Positions 41,243-50,808 of a DNA stretch of 64,000 nt are shown here, one piece after another (position 1 is the first letter of the stretch; every line of letters begins with the position of its first letter). The position numbers were made by a program, and so were the translations under genes. The DNA is from Jiella marina (lineage in GTDB: Bacteria > Pseudomonadota > Alphaproteobacteria > Rhizobiales > Rhizobiaceae): NCBI RefSeq assembly GCF_024359545.1, contig NZ_JAKQZG010000008.1, forward strand, positions 62,001 to 126,000, written 5' to 3'. A model generated the notes under the pieces. It worked only from the letters and a program-made list of their open reading frames with translations. It did no database searches and was not told the DNA's origin.

Positions 41243-41273
41243 CGTCATCCTCGGGTCTGTCCCGAGGATCTAC
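41243..41273 (+). repeat. Intergenic palindromic repeat, copy 1
   Basis: Thirty-one bases starting CGTCATCCTCGGG and ending CCCGAGGATCTAC; the CCTCGGG/CCCGAGG core pairs with itself around a 4-5 base loop. It matches copy 2 in the opposite orientation at 29 of 31 positions. Such CCTCGGG...CCCGAGGATC elements are common dispersed repeats between genes in Rhizobiales and other alphaproteobacteria. Confidence 0.75.
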
Positions 41274-41341
41274 TGCCGGTGACGCGTCAAAGCCTTGCCG
41301 AATACCTTTCCGCACAGGGACAGCCCTACGAAAGTCGTTCG

Positions 41342-41372
41342 GTAGATCCTCGGGACAAGCCCGAGGATGACG
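41342..41372 (-). repeat. Intergenic palindromic repeat, copy 2 (inverted)
   Basis: Inverted copy of the element at 41243-41273, separated from it by 68 bp. The two differ only in the loop (CTTG versus TCTG). Together they could fold into a long hairpin of about 130 nt in a transcript of the region. Confidence 0.75.
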
Positions 41373-41518
41373 GCGCTACGGAGTAGATGGCTGAAAATCG
41401 GTCAGTATCGGGTCCAAAGCCCCGGCCTGGTCGTGTGCCGGTTAGGCGCCTCCAGGAGTGCCGTGAATGTCGTCGTGCGCCCAGCGGCTGAGGGCGCACG
41501 AGTGACACCCCCGAAGAC

Positions 41519-42849
41519 CTACCCCTTCGCCTCCGCAGCGCCCTTGCCCGCCCGCTCCTGCTGCTGCGCGACCTCCTCGCGCGACGGGTCGGCGGCGTCC
41601 GGTTTCACCACGCGGCTGACAAGGCCTCCGAGCGTCAGGCCCTGGACGAGGACGGAGAAGATCACGACGGCATAGGTCGCGGTCACGATGATGTCGCGCT
41701 CGGGGCCTTCGGGCAGGGACAGCGCAAGCGCCACGGAAATGCCGCCGCGCACCCCGCCCCAGGTCAGGACGGCGACGATGCCCGGGAAAAGCGCTCGCGC
41801 AGCCGCACGATCTGGAAGGGGAGATAGACCGCGAAGAACCGGCCGGTGAGCACCAGCGGAATCGCCAGCGCGGCCAGCGCCCCCGTCTGCCAGTTGAAGT
41901 CGACCACCAGGAGTTCAAGCCCGATCAGCATGAACAAGATGGCGTTGAGGATGTCGTCGATCAGCGTCCAGAAGCCGTGCAGATAGCGCTGGGTGAGATC
42001 GCTCATCGCATAGGCGACGCCGCGATCGCCGATCAGGAGACCGGCGACGACCACTGCAATCGGCCCCGAGAGGCCCATCTGATGCGCTGCGGCATAGGTG
42101 CCCATGACGAGGGCGATCGAGATCATCACCTCGACCGGGTAATCGTCGATCTTCAGCATCATCCAATAGGCGACATAGCCCGTAATGGCGCCGAAGATCG
42201 CGCCGCCGAAGGCCTCGACAGCGAAGTGCTCCATCGCCAGCGAGAAAGTCAGATGCTCGCCGGCGGAGCCCGTGGCGAGGCCGACCAGAATGGTGAAGAC
42301 CACGACGCCGACGCCATCGTTGAAGAGCGATTCCCCGGCCATGTCGATCTCGAGCCGCTTCGGCACGCCGGTCATGTTCTTTAGCGTCGCGAGCACGGCG
42401 ACGGGGTCCGTCGGCGAGATCAAGGCACCGAAGACGAGGGCCCAGGTGAAGCTGATCGGCACCCCGACCCATTGGGCGAGATAGTAAAAGCCTGTCGCGC
42501 AGATCCCCGTCGAGATCAGGACGCCCAATGTCGCCATCAGCCCCACCGAAAGGGCGCGTGATTTCAAGGCATCCCAGTCGACGTGAAGGGCACCCGCAAA
42601 GAGCAGGAAGCCCAGCATCCCTTCCATCAGCGTTTCGTTGAAGTCGATGCCGACGACCGTCTCGCGAACCGTTGCTGGAAAATCGAGCCGCGGAAACGCC
42701 CAGGACAGCGCCATCAGGCAGAGCGACGTCACGAGCGCGAGGATGAGCAGGCCGGCATTGCTGGGAAGGTCGAGATAGCGCTTGTTGAAATAGCCGAAGA
42801 GCGCGGCGAGGACGAGGAGCAGCGCGGCCAGATCGAAGAGTGTCAGCAT
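41519..42849 (-). pseudogene. CPA1-type Na+/H+ antiporter, interrupted by a one-base frameshift
   Basis: The reading frame from ATG 42849 gives 361 residues of a NhaP-like monovalent cation/proton antiporter with many membrane helices, including FGALISPTDPVAVLATLKN and GESLFNDGVGVVVF, the conserved transport-site motifs. It then ends abruptly at RLRERFSRASSPS. Restoring one C in TTTTCCCGGG (minus strand, 41790-41781) continues the protein as FSPGIVAVLTWGGVRGGISV to a stop at 41519, giving a normal C-terminus. The downstream part alone would read from a GTG at 41752 (77 residues). Either a recent inactivating deletion or a sequencing error at this homopolymer run explains it. Confidence 0.85.
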
Positions 42850-42875
42850 GAGCGGCTCTGATCCCGGGAACGGAC

Positions 42876-42903
42876 AAGAAAAAGGGCGGCGCTGGCGCCG
42901 CCC
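42876..42903 (-). terminator. Rho-independent terminator of the second dps
   Basis: A perfect 9-bp GC stem (GGGCGGCGC with GCGCCGCCC, 42884-42903) is followed on the minus strand by TTTTTCTT. This is a classic intrinsic terminator, placed 58 bp after the dps stop. Confidence 0.88.
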
Positions 42904-42960
42904 TCGTCAACATCATGGAATGCCGTTGAAGGCCAGACCTATCCGCCTCGCGGGCGAAGG

Positions 42961-43461
42961 TCAGGCCTGGAAATGGCTCTCCAGGAAGTAGATCGACTTG
43001 TCGAGACCACGGCCGACCTCGGTCAGAAGGTCCTCGGTCAGGTCGTCGCCGGCCTCGGAGGCCTCGTCGATGCCCTTTTCGACCGCCGCGCTCCACTTGG
43101 CATAGGAGTCCGTCAGCCGCTTGAGGTGGTCCTCGGACTTGACGAGGTCGAGCGGATAGGGGTCGAGAACGGTGTTCTCCGTGGCGGCCTGCACGGTGCC
43201 ATGGGCCTGGCCGCCGAGAGCGGTCAGCCGCTCGGCGATGTCGTCGACATAGGCTTCGGTGACTTCGTGCAACTCGTCGAAGAGCTTGTGAACCGCGATG
43301 AAGTTCATGCCCTTCACGTTCCAGTGCGCCTGCTTGGTCTGGTAGGTGATGTCGACCGCGGTGGCGAGATGGGTCTGCAGAAGCTCGACCATCGAGCCGC
43401 GAATGTTCTCCGAAATCGGGTTCTTGGTCGGGTGAAGCTTGGTCTTTGTGGACTTGGCCAT
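42961..43461 (-). CDS. dps: Dps-family ferritin-like protein (second copy)
   Basis: This 166-residue Dps has the ferroxidase pattern QAHWNVKGMNFIAVHKLFDE and AYVDDIAERLTALGGQ, closer to the classical Dps consensus than the copy at 17413-17895. A basic N-terminal tail (KSTKTKLHPTKN) could bind DNA directly. The start at 43461 is supported by GGAG (in AAGGAGACG) upstream; a longer in-frame extension is not Dps-like. No Irr-like box is visible upstream, so control probably differs from the first copy. Confidence 0.93.
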   Translation of the reverse strand: MAKSTKTKLHPTKNPISENIRGSMVELLQTHLATAVDITYQTKQAHWNVKGMNFIAVHKLFDELHEVTEAYVDDIAERLTALGGQAHGTVQAATENTVLDPYPLDLVKSEDHLKRLTDSYAKWSAAVEKGIDEASEAGDDLTEDLLTEVGRGLDKSIYFLESHFQA

Positions 43462-43781
43462 GATCGTCTCCTTCGATGTCTGGAAGTCGGGTGCCCGGAA
43501 ATCGCGTCGGGCGCCGCGATCTATCGGGGACGGAAATCGTCGAGAGGCGTCGGAGTTCCGAAACGCACTGTCATCCGCGTCAACTGGTCCCGGACGTCTG
43601 AAGGGTCGGTCTCCCGGCGGTTGCGGTGCCGCGGCGTTGTTCCAGTTACAGCCGCAAGATCGATAAGGTTTGCACGTCAACGGGTTGACCGCGTCCGGCC
43701 TCGGACCCGGCATCGACAAGACCGGCGCCAAGCGGGGCTGCAGGCCTTTCAGAGAGAAATTTGCTTGAACGGGAAACGATC
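43462..43781. other. Divergent intergenic region, dps versus SDR gene
   Basis: These 320 bp contain the promoters of two divergent genes. Apart from a TTGACC at about 43684 I see no clear promoter pair, no Irr box and no coding sequence. Confidence 0.4.
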
Positions 43782-44456
43782 ATGAAGACGATGTTCATCA
43801 CCGGTGCGTCGAGCGGCATCGGCGCGGCGACCGCAAAGCGGGCGGTGGAGGCCGGCTACAATGTTGCGCTGGCCGCACGCTCCAAGGACAAGCTCGACGG
43901 TCTCGTCGAGGAACTCGGCACCGAGCAGGCCCTAGCAGTTTCATGCGACGTGACGGACTTCGCCTCGCAGCAGCAGGCCGCCAAGGCGGCAATGGAGCGC
44001 TTCGGCTCGATCGACGTGGCCTTCGCCAATGCCGGTGTCGGTGCGTCCGGCTCGGGAACCGCCGGCGGCAAGCCGGAGGAATGGGACAAGATGGTCCGCA
44101 CCAATGTCCTCGGCGTCATCTATACGGTGAAGGCGACCCACGAGGCGGTCATCGCCGCCAGGGGCCATTTCCTCATCACCAGTTCGGGAGCCGGGCGGAA
44201 GATCATTCCCGGCTCCGTCTATGGCGCGACCAAATGGGCGATGTCGGGCTATGGCGCCAATCTGCGCGAGGAGATGCGGGACAAGGGCGTGAAGGTCACG
44301 CTGATCGAGCCCGGCATGGTGAATACGCCCTTCTTCGACGATCCGAAGCCAGACGCCATGGCTGCCGACGACGTCGCCCGGGCGGTCATCTATGCCATCT
44401 CGCAGCCCGAAAACGTGCTGGCCGGGGAGATCTGGGTCGAGCCGCTCAATCGGTAG
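43782..44456 (+). CDS. Short-chain dehydrogenase/reductase
   Basis: This 224-residue classical SDR has the cofactor motif FITGASSGIGAATAKRA at residues 5-21, the NAG motif in VAFANAGVGASG, the catalytic Ser in LITSSGAGRK and the catalytic Tyr-Lys in SVYGATKWAMSGY. It therefore retains the full Ser-Tyr-Lys active site. The acceptor is unknown; YdfG-like 3-hydroxy acid dehydrogenases are the nearest in pattern. It is monocistronic. Confidence 0.88.
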   Translation: MKTMFITGASSGIGAATAKRAVEAGYNVALAARSKDKLDGLVEELGTEQALAVSCDVTDFASQQQAAKAAMERFGSIDVAFANAGVGASGSGTAGGKPEEWDKMVRTNVLGVIYTVKATHEAVIAARGHFLITSSGAGRKIIPGSVYGATKWAMSGYGANLREEMRDKGVKVTLIEPGMVNTPFFDDPKPDAMAADDVARAVIYAISQPENVLAGEIWVEPLNR

Positions 44457-44519
44457 GCCATCCGAAATGGGGCCGGTCTGCTTGCCGGTCCCATAGATGG
44501 TCCAAGACGGGGCCGGCGG

Positions 44520-44969
44520 TTATTCGGCGACCGCCGCGTCGGTCAGCTTGCCGAGCGCATTGACCATGGTGCTGATCGACTGGGATTTAGCGTCGAGGCC
44601 GTAGCGATCCGCCAGTTCCTGCGGCTGGAGATAGCCGATTTGGGTCACGCCGTTCTCTTCCCAGATCAGAACCTTCTGGGGCAGGTCGAGGGCGATGCGG
44701 CGGTTCTCCTGCATCAGGGGCGTGCCGATCTTCGGATTGCCGAAGATCACGAGCGTGGTCGGCGGCAGGTCGAGATCGGCCGAAGCCGCATTGGCCTGAT
44801 GATCGACCACTGCCATCACCCTGGCGCCGGCCTTCTTGATCGCGCCGGTCAGCGCGTCGACGGTCTCGGCGACGGAATGGGGGCTCTCCTTGGTCTGCCA
44901 CTCGGCCGCCAGGGCCGGGCCGGCAATCATCGCAATGACCGCCGTCGCTGCGAGCATCATCCGTCTCAT
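44520..44969 (-). CDS. Secreted DUF302 protein
   Basis: This 149-residue protein has a signal peptide (MMLAATAVIAMIAGPALA, cleaved before AEWQTK). The mature part has the DUF302 pattern: TKESPHSVAETVDAL, GARVMAVVDHQANA and LVIFGNPKIGTPLMQENR. The function of the family is unknown; in other bacteria it occurs near redox or sulfur genes. It is upstream-adjacent on the same strand to an exported MsrA, which ends 41 bp before its start, so the two may be expressed together. Confidence 0.82.
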   Translation of the reverse strand: MRRMMLAATAVIAMIAGPALAAEWQTKESPHSVAETVDALTGAIKKAGARVMAVVDHQANAASADLDLPPTTLVIFGNPKIGTPLMQENRRIALDLPQKVLIWEENGVTQIGYLQPQELADRYGLDAKSQSISTMVNALGKLTDAAVAE

Positions 44970-45010
44970 GCTGCTTCCTCCCTGCCCGGCAAACCGCCTA
45001 ACGTCCAGCC

Positions 45011-45631
45011 TCAGCCCATGTGCTCCTTGATGCCCATGAAGGCCTTGTCGCCCCAGACCTCGCGGATCGTGGCGTCGCGGCGGCAGCCGGTGCGATAGTA
45101 CTTATATTTCAGCGGGTTCTTCTGGTAGTAATCCTGGTGGTAGCCCTCGGCTTCCCAGAAGGTCGGTGCCATCGAAACGGGGGTCGCAACCTCGCCGAGA
45201 TCCTGCTTGACCTCGGCCTTGGTGGCCTCGGCCTTCTGCAGTTGCTCGTCATCCGTCGCGAAGATCGCGGTTGTGTAAGAGTGGCCGCGATCGCAGAACT
45301 GGCCGCCGGCATCGGTCGGGTCGATCGAATGCCAGAACACCTCCAGAAGCTTGTCATAGGTGACCTTGGACGGATCGTAGGTGATCCGCACGGCCTCCAC
45401 ATGGCCGGGATGGTTGCGGTAGGTCGGGTTCTCGTTCTCGCCGCTGATATAGCCCGAGACGGTCTCCATGACGCCGTTCACATGGTCGAAATCGCTTTCC
45501 ACGCACCAGAAACAGCCGCCGGCGAAGATCGCCGTCTCGGTCTCCTGCGCCATGGTCGAGCCGGCGGTGCCGGCAAAGCCCAGTCCCATGAGTGTGGCGC
45601 TGGCAAGCGCGATGGCCGATCTGCGGTTCAT
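45011..45631 (-). CDS. msrA: Exported peptide-methionine (S)-S-oxide reductase
   Basis: This 206-residue MsrA repairs oxidised methionine. The catalytic cysteine is in IFAGGCFWCVESDF, and WHSIDPTDAGGQFCDRG and the C-terminal RTGCRRD carry residues typical of the family. The first 28 residues are a signal peptide (RRSAIALASATLMGLGFAG, cleavage near TMAQE), so it should act in the periplasm, which is less usual than the cytosolic form. The DUF302 gene follows on the same strand. Confidence 0.93.
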   Translation of the reverse strand: MNRRSAIALASATLMGLGFAGTAGSTMAQETETAIFAGGCFWCVESDFDHVNGVMETVSGYISGENENPTYRNHPGHVEAVRITYDPSKVTYDKLLEVFWHSIDPTDAGGQFCDRGHSYTTAIFATDDEQLQKAEATKAEVKQDLGEVATPVSMAPTFWEAEGYHQDYYQKNPLKYKYYRTGCRRDATIREVWGDKAFMGIKEHMG

Positions 45632-45789
45632 TCCCGTCTCCTCGATCTTACTGGATCATCTTGGCCGACGACCCCCGCCCCGATAGAGAGGCAGGGTCCG
45701 ACGGTTCTCAAGAGAGATTTCGCTCACAAGGCCGCGAATGTTTCACCGGGCCGCGATCAAATCGCGCGTGATCGGCAACGCGGCCGAGA

Positions 45790-46215
45790 TCATCCGCCGT
45801 CGGCCGCAAAGCCTGCCGCCTTGATGCCGGCGATGGCCGCGGCCTCGTCATTGTCGGAGGTGTCGCCGGTGACGCCGACCGCTCCGAGAATTGCCCCGCC
45901 TTCGCCGCGCACGAGGACACCGCCGGGAACCGGGACGAGCACGCCCTTGGCCAGCGCGTTCATCGCCTGGATGAAATAGGCCTGCTCTTCCGCCCGCTTG
46001 TGGAGCGCGCGCGAGCCCATGCCGAGACCGATGGCGCCGTTGGCCTTGCCGATGGCGATATCGGGACGCATGCGCGAGGAGCCGTCGGAACGCTCCAGCG
46101 CGATCAGCGCGCCGCCAGAGTCGAGCACGGCGACGGTCAGCGGCTTGAACCCTTTGGTCACGCCGGCCTTCAGCGTCTCGGCGACGATGATGCGGGCTTT
46201 TTCAAGTGTCAGCAT
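45790..46215 (-). CDS. GlcG/HbpS-family protein
   Basis: This 141-residue protein matches the GlcG/HbpS (DUF336) family: LTVAVLDSGGALIALERSDG, AIGKANGAIGLGMGSRAL and PVPGGVLVRGEGGAILGAVG. HbpS binds heme and senses redox stress in Streptomyces; GlcG is of unknown role in glycolate operons. Neither context is present here, so the function is open. It has no signal peptide. Confidence 0.85.
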   Translation of the reverse strand: MLTLEKARIIVAETLKAGVTKGFKPLTVAVLDSGGALIALERSDGSSRMRPDIAIGKANGAIGLGMGSRALHKRAEEQAYFIQAMNALAKGVLVPVPGGVLVRGEGGAILGAVGVTGDTSDNDEAAAIAGIKAAGFAADGG

Positions 46216-46361
46216 GGCGATCTCCCTCTTGTTTCGCCGCGGGAGATAGGGGGCTGAGGCGCGCTGTCATCGCGGACCGCGATCGGCGCTGGCGTTTATG
46301 CGAGGTCAATTGCGCGGCTCCAACGGGCCGGTCGGCTAAAGTGATCCGCCACCAGTCCCGG

Positions 46362-47870
46362 CTACTCCCCCTGATCAAGGCCGAACCGGGTCCAGCGATT
46401 GGCGAAACGCTCCTTGTGGCCGCCGATAAATCGCGCCGAGACCCAGCCGTCCGACCCGGGACGCTTGATCCGATACCAGACGCCCTGGTCGTCCGCGGTG
46501 ACCTTGCAGCCGGTCACCTCGACTTGGCTTCCCGCCGTAAGGCTCGTCACGATCCGGCCCTCGCGACCAGGGGCGTCGCGCAGATTGACGTTGCGCTTGA
46601 TCGTCGGGCGGTTGTCCGCGGAAAACGTCCCCGGCAGAAGCTCGCCGTCGCGGCAGGAATAGGCCTCGGCCAGGAAATGATTGCTCACCGTGTCGACGCC
46701 CCTGGCTTGTGCGGGGCACATCTGGCTCGGAAAAGCGTCCTTGAACTCTTGGCAGCCATCATTGTCCCGCCAGACGGAGATGCCGATCTCAGCGCTCTCA
46801 CCAACGCGGACCTGACAGGAGAAGCCTTCGCAGGTGGCAGTGAAGGCGCGGCTGCCGCCATTCATCAGCTCGGAAAGGAGCGGTGAGCCGGTACCATTCT
46901 GCGATCCCACGGGTTCGAGGCGGAAATCGCAGAAATCGTCTTCCCACGTGGCGAGTTTTGAAGGGCCGGCCGTCAGCGTCAGATTGCAGAGATGCCCGAC
47001 CGTCGAAGTATCGAGGCCGGCGGCTCCGATTTCAGTGACGTCCGATCCTTTGGCGACAGGGGTAAAGCCCATCCGCCAGGTCTCGAGGTCGCCGCGCAGC
47101 ATGTAGAAATCGGACGGCGTGCGGTAGCGCAGCGTGCGCTGGAGGAGTTCCGGTGGATTGGCCTCGTTGGCCAGAAGCCCGACCATCGCCGCCGCCACAT
47201 CGTAACCGAGATCGAGCATTTCCAGGCCGCTCACCGCCTCGGTATCCGTACCGGAAGCGAAATACGGCATGTGAAAGCCGAGCTCCGCCCCCTTCTCGAC
47301 GAAGCGGATATCGGTGGTCGGGTGAGCGCGATCGCGCGAGTCGGCAAAGAGAACGGCGCAGGCCGAAAGGCAGCGGTCTTCGGAAAGGATGATCAGACCG
47401 GCGATGCGGGGATCATTCCCCTCGATGTCGTTCAACAGGACTTTAGACAGGCGGAAGGCTTCGCCGAAATTGCCGCCGGGACTGTTAAGGGAAAGAACCA
47501 CATAGTAGGTCAGGTCGGGATACTGATCCGGCGGCGCCTGGAGGATCGCGGCCAGCTTATCGGCGTCGCCGGGCTCGATCGGGCCTTCGAGCCGGATCAC
47601 CGTCGGCCCCGGCGAATACGGGCTTTCGAGCTTCAGCGCCAATTCGCTGAAGTTCTCCGGATTGCGCTGTCGCAGCAGATCCGCGCCGACCGGCGAGCGC
47701 GGCGGGAAGAGCCGCTTCAGCCCCGTCACGCGGTCGGACAGATCCGGTCGGATCGTGATCTCCGCCGCCATCGAAGCGCCCGCCAAGGCGACGAGGAGGG
47801 CGAGCGCCAGGACGAGGATCGCTGCTGCAAGGCCCGAACGCGCGGACTTTGGTGTCGTCAGAGCGATCAT
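46362..47870 (-). CDS. Periplasmic ClpP-like protein with C-terminal SH3 domain
   Basis: This 502-residue protein has a membrane/signal segment (AAAILVLALALLVALAGASM, about 15-35). Residues about 90-260 resemble the ClpP/crotonase fold of the COG3904 group: IRLEGPIEPGDADKLAAIL, LSLNSPGGNFGEAF and RCLSACAVLFADS, in which Ser169 would be the nucleophile. A bacterial SH3 domain lies near residues 430-490 (NVNLRDAPGREGRIVTSL, then WYRIKRPGSDGWVSARFIGG). The middle part is unrecognised and cysteine-rich. ATG 47870 overlaps the cupin stop (ATGA). Envelope proteolysis with peptidoglycan targeting is inference. Confidence 0.75.
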   Translation of the reverse strand: MIALTTPKSARSGLAAAILVLALALLVALAGASMAAEITIRPDLSDRVTGLKRLFPPRSPVGADLLRQRNPENFSELALKLESPYSPGPTVIRLEGPIEPGDADKLAAILQAPPDQYPDLTYYVVLSLNSPGGNFGEAFRLSKVLLNDIEGNDPRIAGLIILSEDRCLSACAVLFADSRDRAHPTTDIRFVEKGAELGFHMPYFASGTDTEAVSGLEMLDLGYDVAAAMVGLLANEANPPELLQRTLRYRTPSDFYMLRGDLETWRMGFTPVAKGSDVTEIGAAGLDTSTVGHLCNLTLTAGPSKLATWEDDFCDFRLEPVGSQNGTGSPLLSELMNGGSRAFTATCEGFSCQVRVGESAEIGISVWRDNDGCQEFKDAFPSQMCPAQARGVDTVSNHFLAEAYSCRDGELLPGTFSADNRPTIKRNVNLRDAPGREGRIVTSLTAGSQVEVTGCKVTADDQGVWYRIKRPGSDGWVSARFIGGHKERFANRWTRFGLDQGE

Positions 47871-48382
47871 CGATAGGGCCGCCCGTCCTTGTGGGAGAAG
47901 CGCCATCCGCCGGCTTCCGCATCATAGGCTGCGGTGAGATCGTCGGCCGGATAGGAGCCCTCATCACCGGGCGTCCGGTCCCCCATTTCCAGATAGGTGG
48001 CGTCTTCGTCGGTGCGGTTGACGAGTTGGTGGGCAAGGCCCGCAGCGGGAAACCCGGCACACATTCCGGGCGCAAGCTCGATTTCGCCCTCGTCGGTCAC
48101 GAGCGTCGGCCGACCGGCGATGATGTAGACGAACTCGTCCTGCTTCGAATGGCGATGGAGAAGCGCGGATTGGCCCCCGGGCTTGAGCGTCGTCAGATTG
48201 ACCCCGAAATTCCTGAGCCCGAAGAGATCGCCCAAGGGACGTTTGACCCGGTTCGCCATGCGGCTGAAGAAGGGTTCCGGGTAGTTGGAGGGCTTCAGTC
48301 TGGGAGCGGCTTCCGAAGCGAGGATCGCCATGGGGCGTTCGCTCTGCGCTGACTCCGCCTGTGGCGTTTCCGGCCGGTCCAT
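47867..48382 (-). CDS. Cupin-domain protein
   Basis: This 171-residue single-cupin protein has motif 1 in LLHRHSKQDEFVYIIAGRP (metal-binding His, His and Glu) and motif 2 near GMCAGFPAAGLAHQLVNR. Such proteins can be sugar isomerases, dioxygenases or sensors; the substrate is unknown. The gene overlaps the ClpP-like gene by 4 bases, so the two are co-translated. The first 40 residues are polar and may be unstructured. Confidence 0.82.
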   Translation of the reverse strand: MDRPETPQAESAQSERPMAILASEAAPRLKPSNYPEPFFSRMANRVKRPLGDLFGLRNFGVNLTTLKPGGQSALLHRHSKQDEFVYIIAGRPTLVTDEGEIELAPGMCAGFPAAGLAHQLVNRTDEDATYLEMGDRTPGDEGSYPADDLTAAYDAEAGGWRFSHKDGRPYR

Positions 48383-48570
48383 TTACGCTCCCTCCGTCGC
48401 ACGCAACCGCGGAGCAGCCGGCCGATTGCCGACAGGAGCGCTTGACGCCTCAGCCGCTCACGCCGTGTGCGACAGTCGACGATTTTCATGACGTAAAGTC
48501 AATCGCTGCGCCGCGGCGTGGCCCGGAAGCGGCGGTTTCCATGGACGGCCACAATGTGCTGAAGGCGAAA

Positions 48571-48602
48571 GGACGGGCGGAGCCGCGCGGCCCCGCCCGT
48601 CC
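48571..48602 (-). terminator. Terminator hairpin after the 86-residue protein gene
   Basis: GGACGGGCGG at 48571-48580 pairs perfectly with CCGCCCGTCC at 48593-48602; on the minus strand it is followed by TTTCGCC. It lies just beyond the stop at 48625. Confidence 0.65.
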
Positions 48603-48624
48603 TTGTCGAAAATCAGACTGAAGC

Positions 48625-48885
48625 TCAGGCCTCGCCCTTCAGAACCACCGGGATCAGAAGGTCGCCCCAATTGCCGTTGCCGCCATGGTGGCGGGCCGAA
48701 CGGACGAGTTCGACCGAAACGCCGGCCTCCACAGCCTTCATGACGGATTGGTTGAGGCGATGGAGATCGTTGGCGAGCATGCGGATCGCGGTCTGCTGGG
48801 CGTCGTCCATGGCGGAGGACTGCTCCTCGGCGCGTTCCTTGACGCGGGTGCGGGGACGATCGTGCTCGTTGGCGACTGCACTCAT
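48625..48885 (-). CDS. Small protein of unknown function
   Basis: This 86-residue protein has GGGAG 7 bases before its ATG and a terminator just after its stop, so it is very probably a real single-gene unit. The N-terminal 35 residues are charged (HDRPRTRVKERAEEQSS). The middle, AIRMLANDLHRLNQSVMKAVEAG, looks like one amphipathic helix and is followed by VSVELVRSARHH. No domain is recognised. The absence of a signal peptide or membrane segment points to the cytosol. Confidence 0.7.
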   Translation of the reverse strand: MSAVANEHDRPRTRVKERAEEQSSAMDDAQQTAIRMLANDLHRLNQSVMKAVEAGVSVELVRSARHHGGNGNWGDLLIPVVLKGEA

Positions 48886-49060
48886 GATGTTTCTCCCTTG
48901 ATTGCCGGCCATTCGGCGGCTGGGGTGAGACTTTGCCGATCCTCGGGGCTGTTAGTGCCTCGGGACGTGGTGGCGGGGACCGGGCCCAGTCTCCCAAGCA
49001 TCGCCCGGTCCCTGGCGAAGGCCCCGGCAGGCAGGCCCCTCGCGCGACTTGTCGATCGCC

Positions 49061-50368
<1,308 letters not shown>

Positions 50369-50808
50369 GGCACTGTCTCCGGTCTGTGACCCCCAGGAAG
50401 CGCGGACACCGTCGATCTTCGACGATCTGCCCGTGCTGCTGTCCAAACAACTGCCATTCATCGTCGAAAAGGCGAAGGGAGAGGGAAGGAATGCGAGTGG
50501 GAATTCGGGTCGGCTTGTGTTGCCTTTGACAGTTGCGGCTTGTAAGTTTGTCACAAATGTAAATGCGCTTGGGCTGCCAAGAGGCATTTCGAACGCGTAA
50601 TCGTCGGTTCTGCGGGCCAGTTTGCCGGGCGCCGGCGCAAGACAATCGAAACGGATTTCGCGGGTGTTTTGCGAATCATTCAGGATGTCGACGAAAAACC
50701 CCTCGCCCTGTGACCTAAATCCCTCTGGCTGTTTGCGAAATCGCAATCGCTCGATGGCAGTCTGGCACTTCCACTGGAAAGGCAATCGGTCTTTTCATCG
50801 AGGGTGTC
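50369..50808. promoter_or_regulatory. Control region between aceA and the RamB-type regulator
   Basis: This interval holds the aceA promoter region. It contains the palindrome TTTGTCACAAA at 50547-50557, a TTTGCGAA motif at 50668-50675 and the perfect repeat TTGCGA-AA-TCGCAA at 50733-50746. RamB-type regulators bind TTTGC-based sites, so the latter two are candidates. No confident -10/-35 pair was found. Confidence 0.5.
50733..50746. promoter_or_regulatory. Perfect 6-2-6 palindrome, candidate RamB-type operator
   Basis: TTGCGAAATCGCAA is a perfect inverted repeat. A related half-site, TTTGCGAATC, lies 65 bp away at 50668. Its position between aceA and the divergent regulator fits autoregulation and control of isocitrate lyase. 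Confidence 0.5.

Larger units (their letters stand above)
41083..41518. other. Non-coding interval with two palindromic repeats
   Basis: These 436 bp between transaldolase and the antiporter hold no credible gene. They contain two copies of a palindromic repeat (listed separately) and a possible bulged hairpin at about 41105-41137 (GCGCCA/TGGCGC with CGGG/CCCG) that may terminate tal. Confidence 0.55.

Noticed and set aside
41519-41752. Separate 77-residue gene at the end of the antiporter
   Set aside because: It begins at an internal GTG in the middle of the conserved GGVRGGIS motif and completes the antiporter in the -1 frame, so it is part of the broken gene.
41781-41790. Programmed -1 frameshift in the antiporter
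   Set aside because: In the zero frame the run reads TTT-TCC-CGG, which is not an X-XXY-YYZ slippery site, and no downstream structure stands out; mutation or sequence error is simpler.
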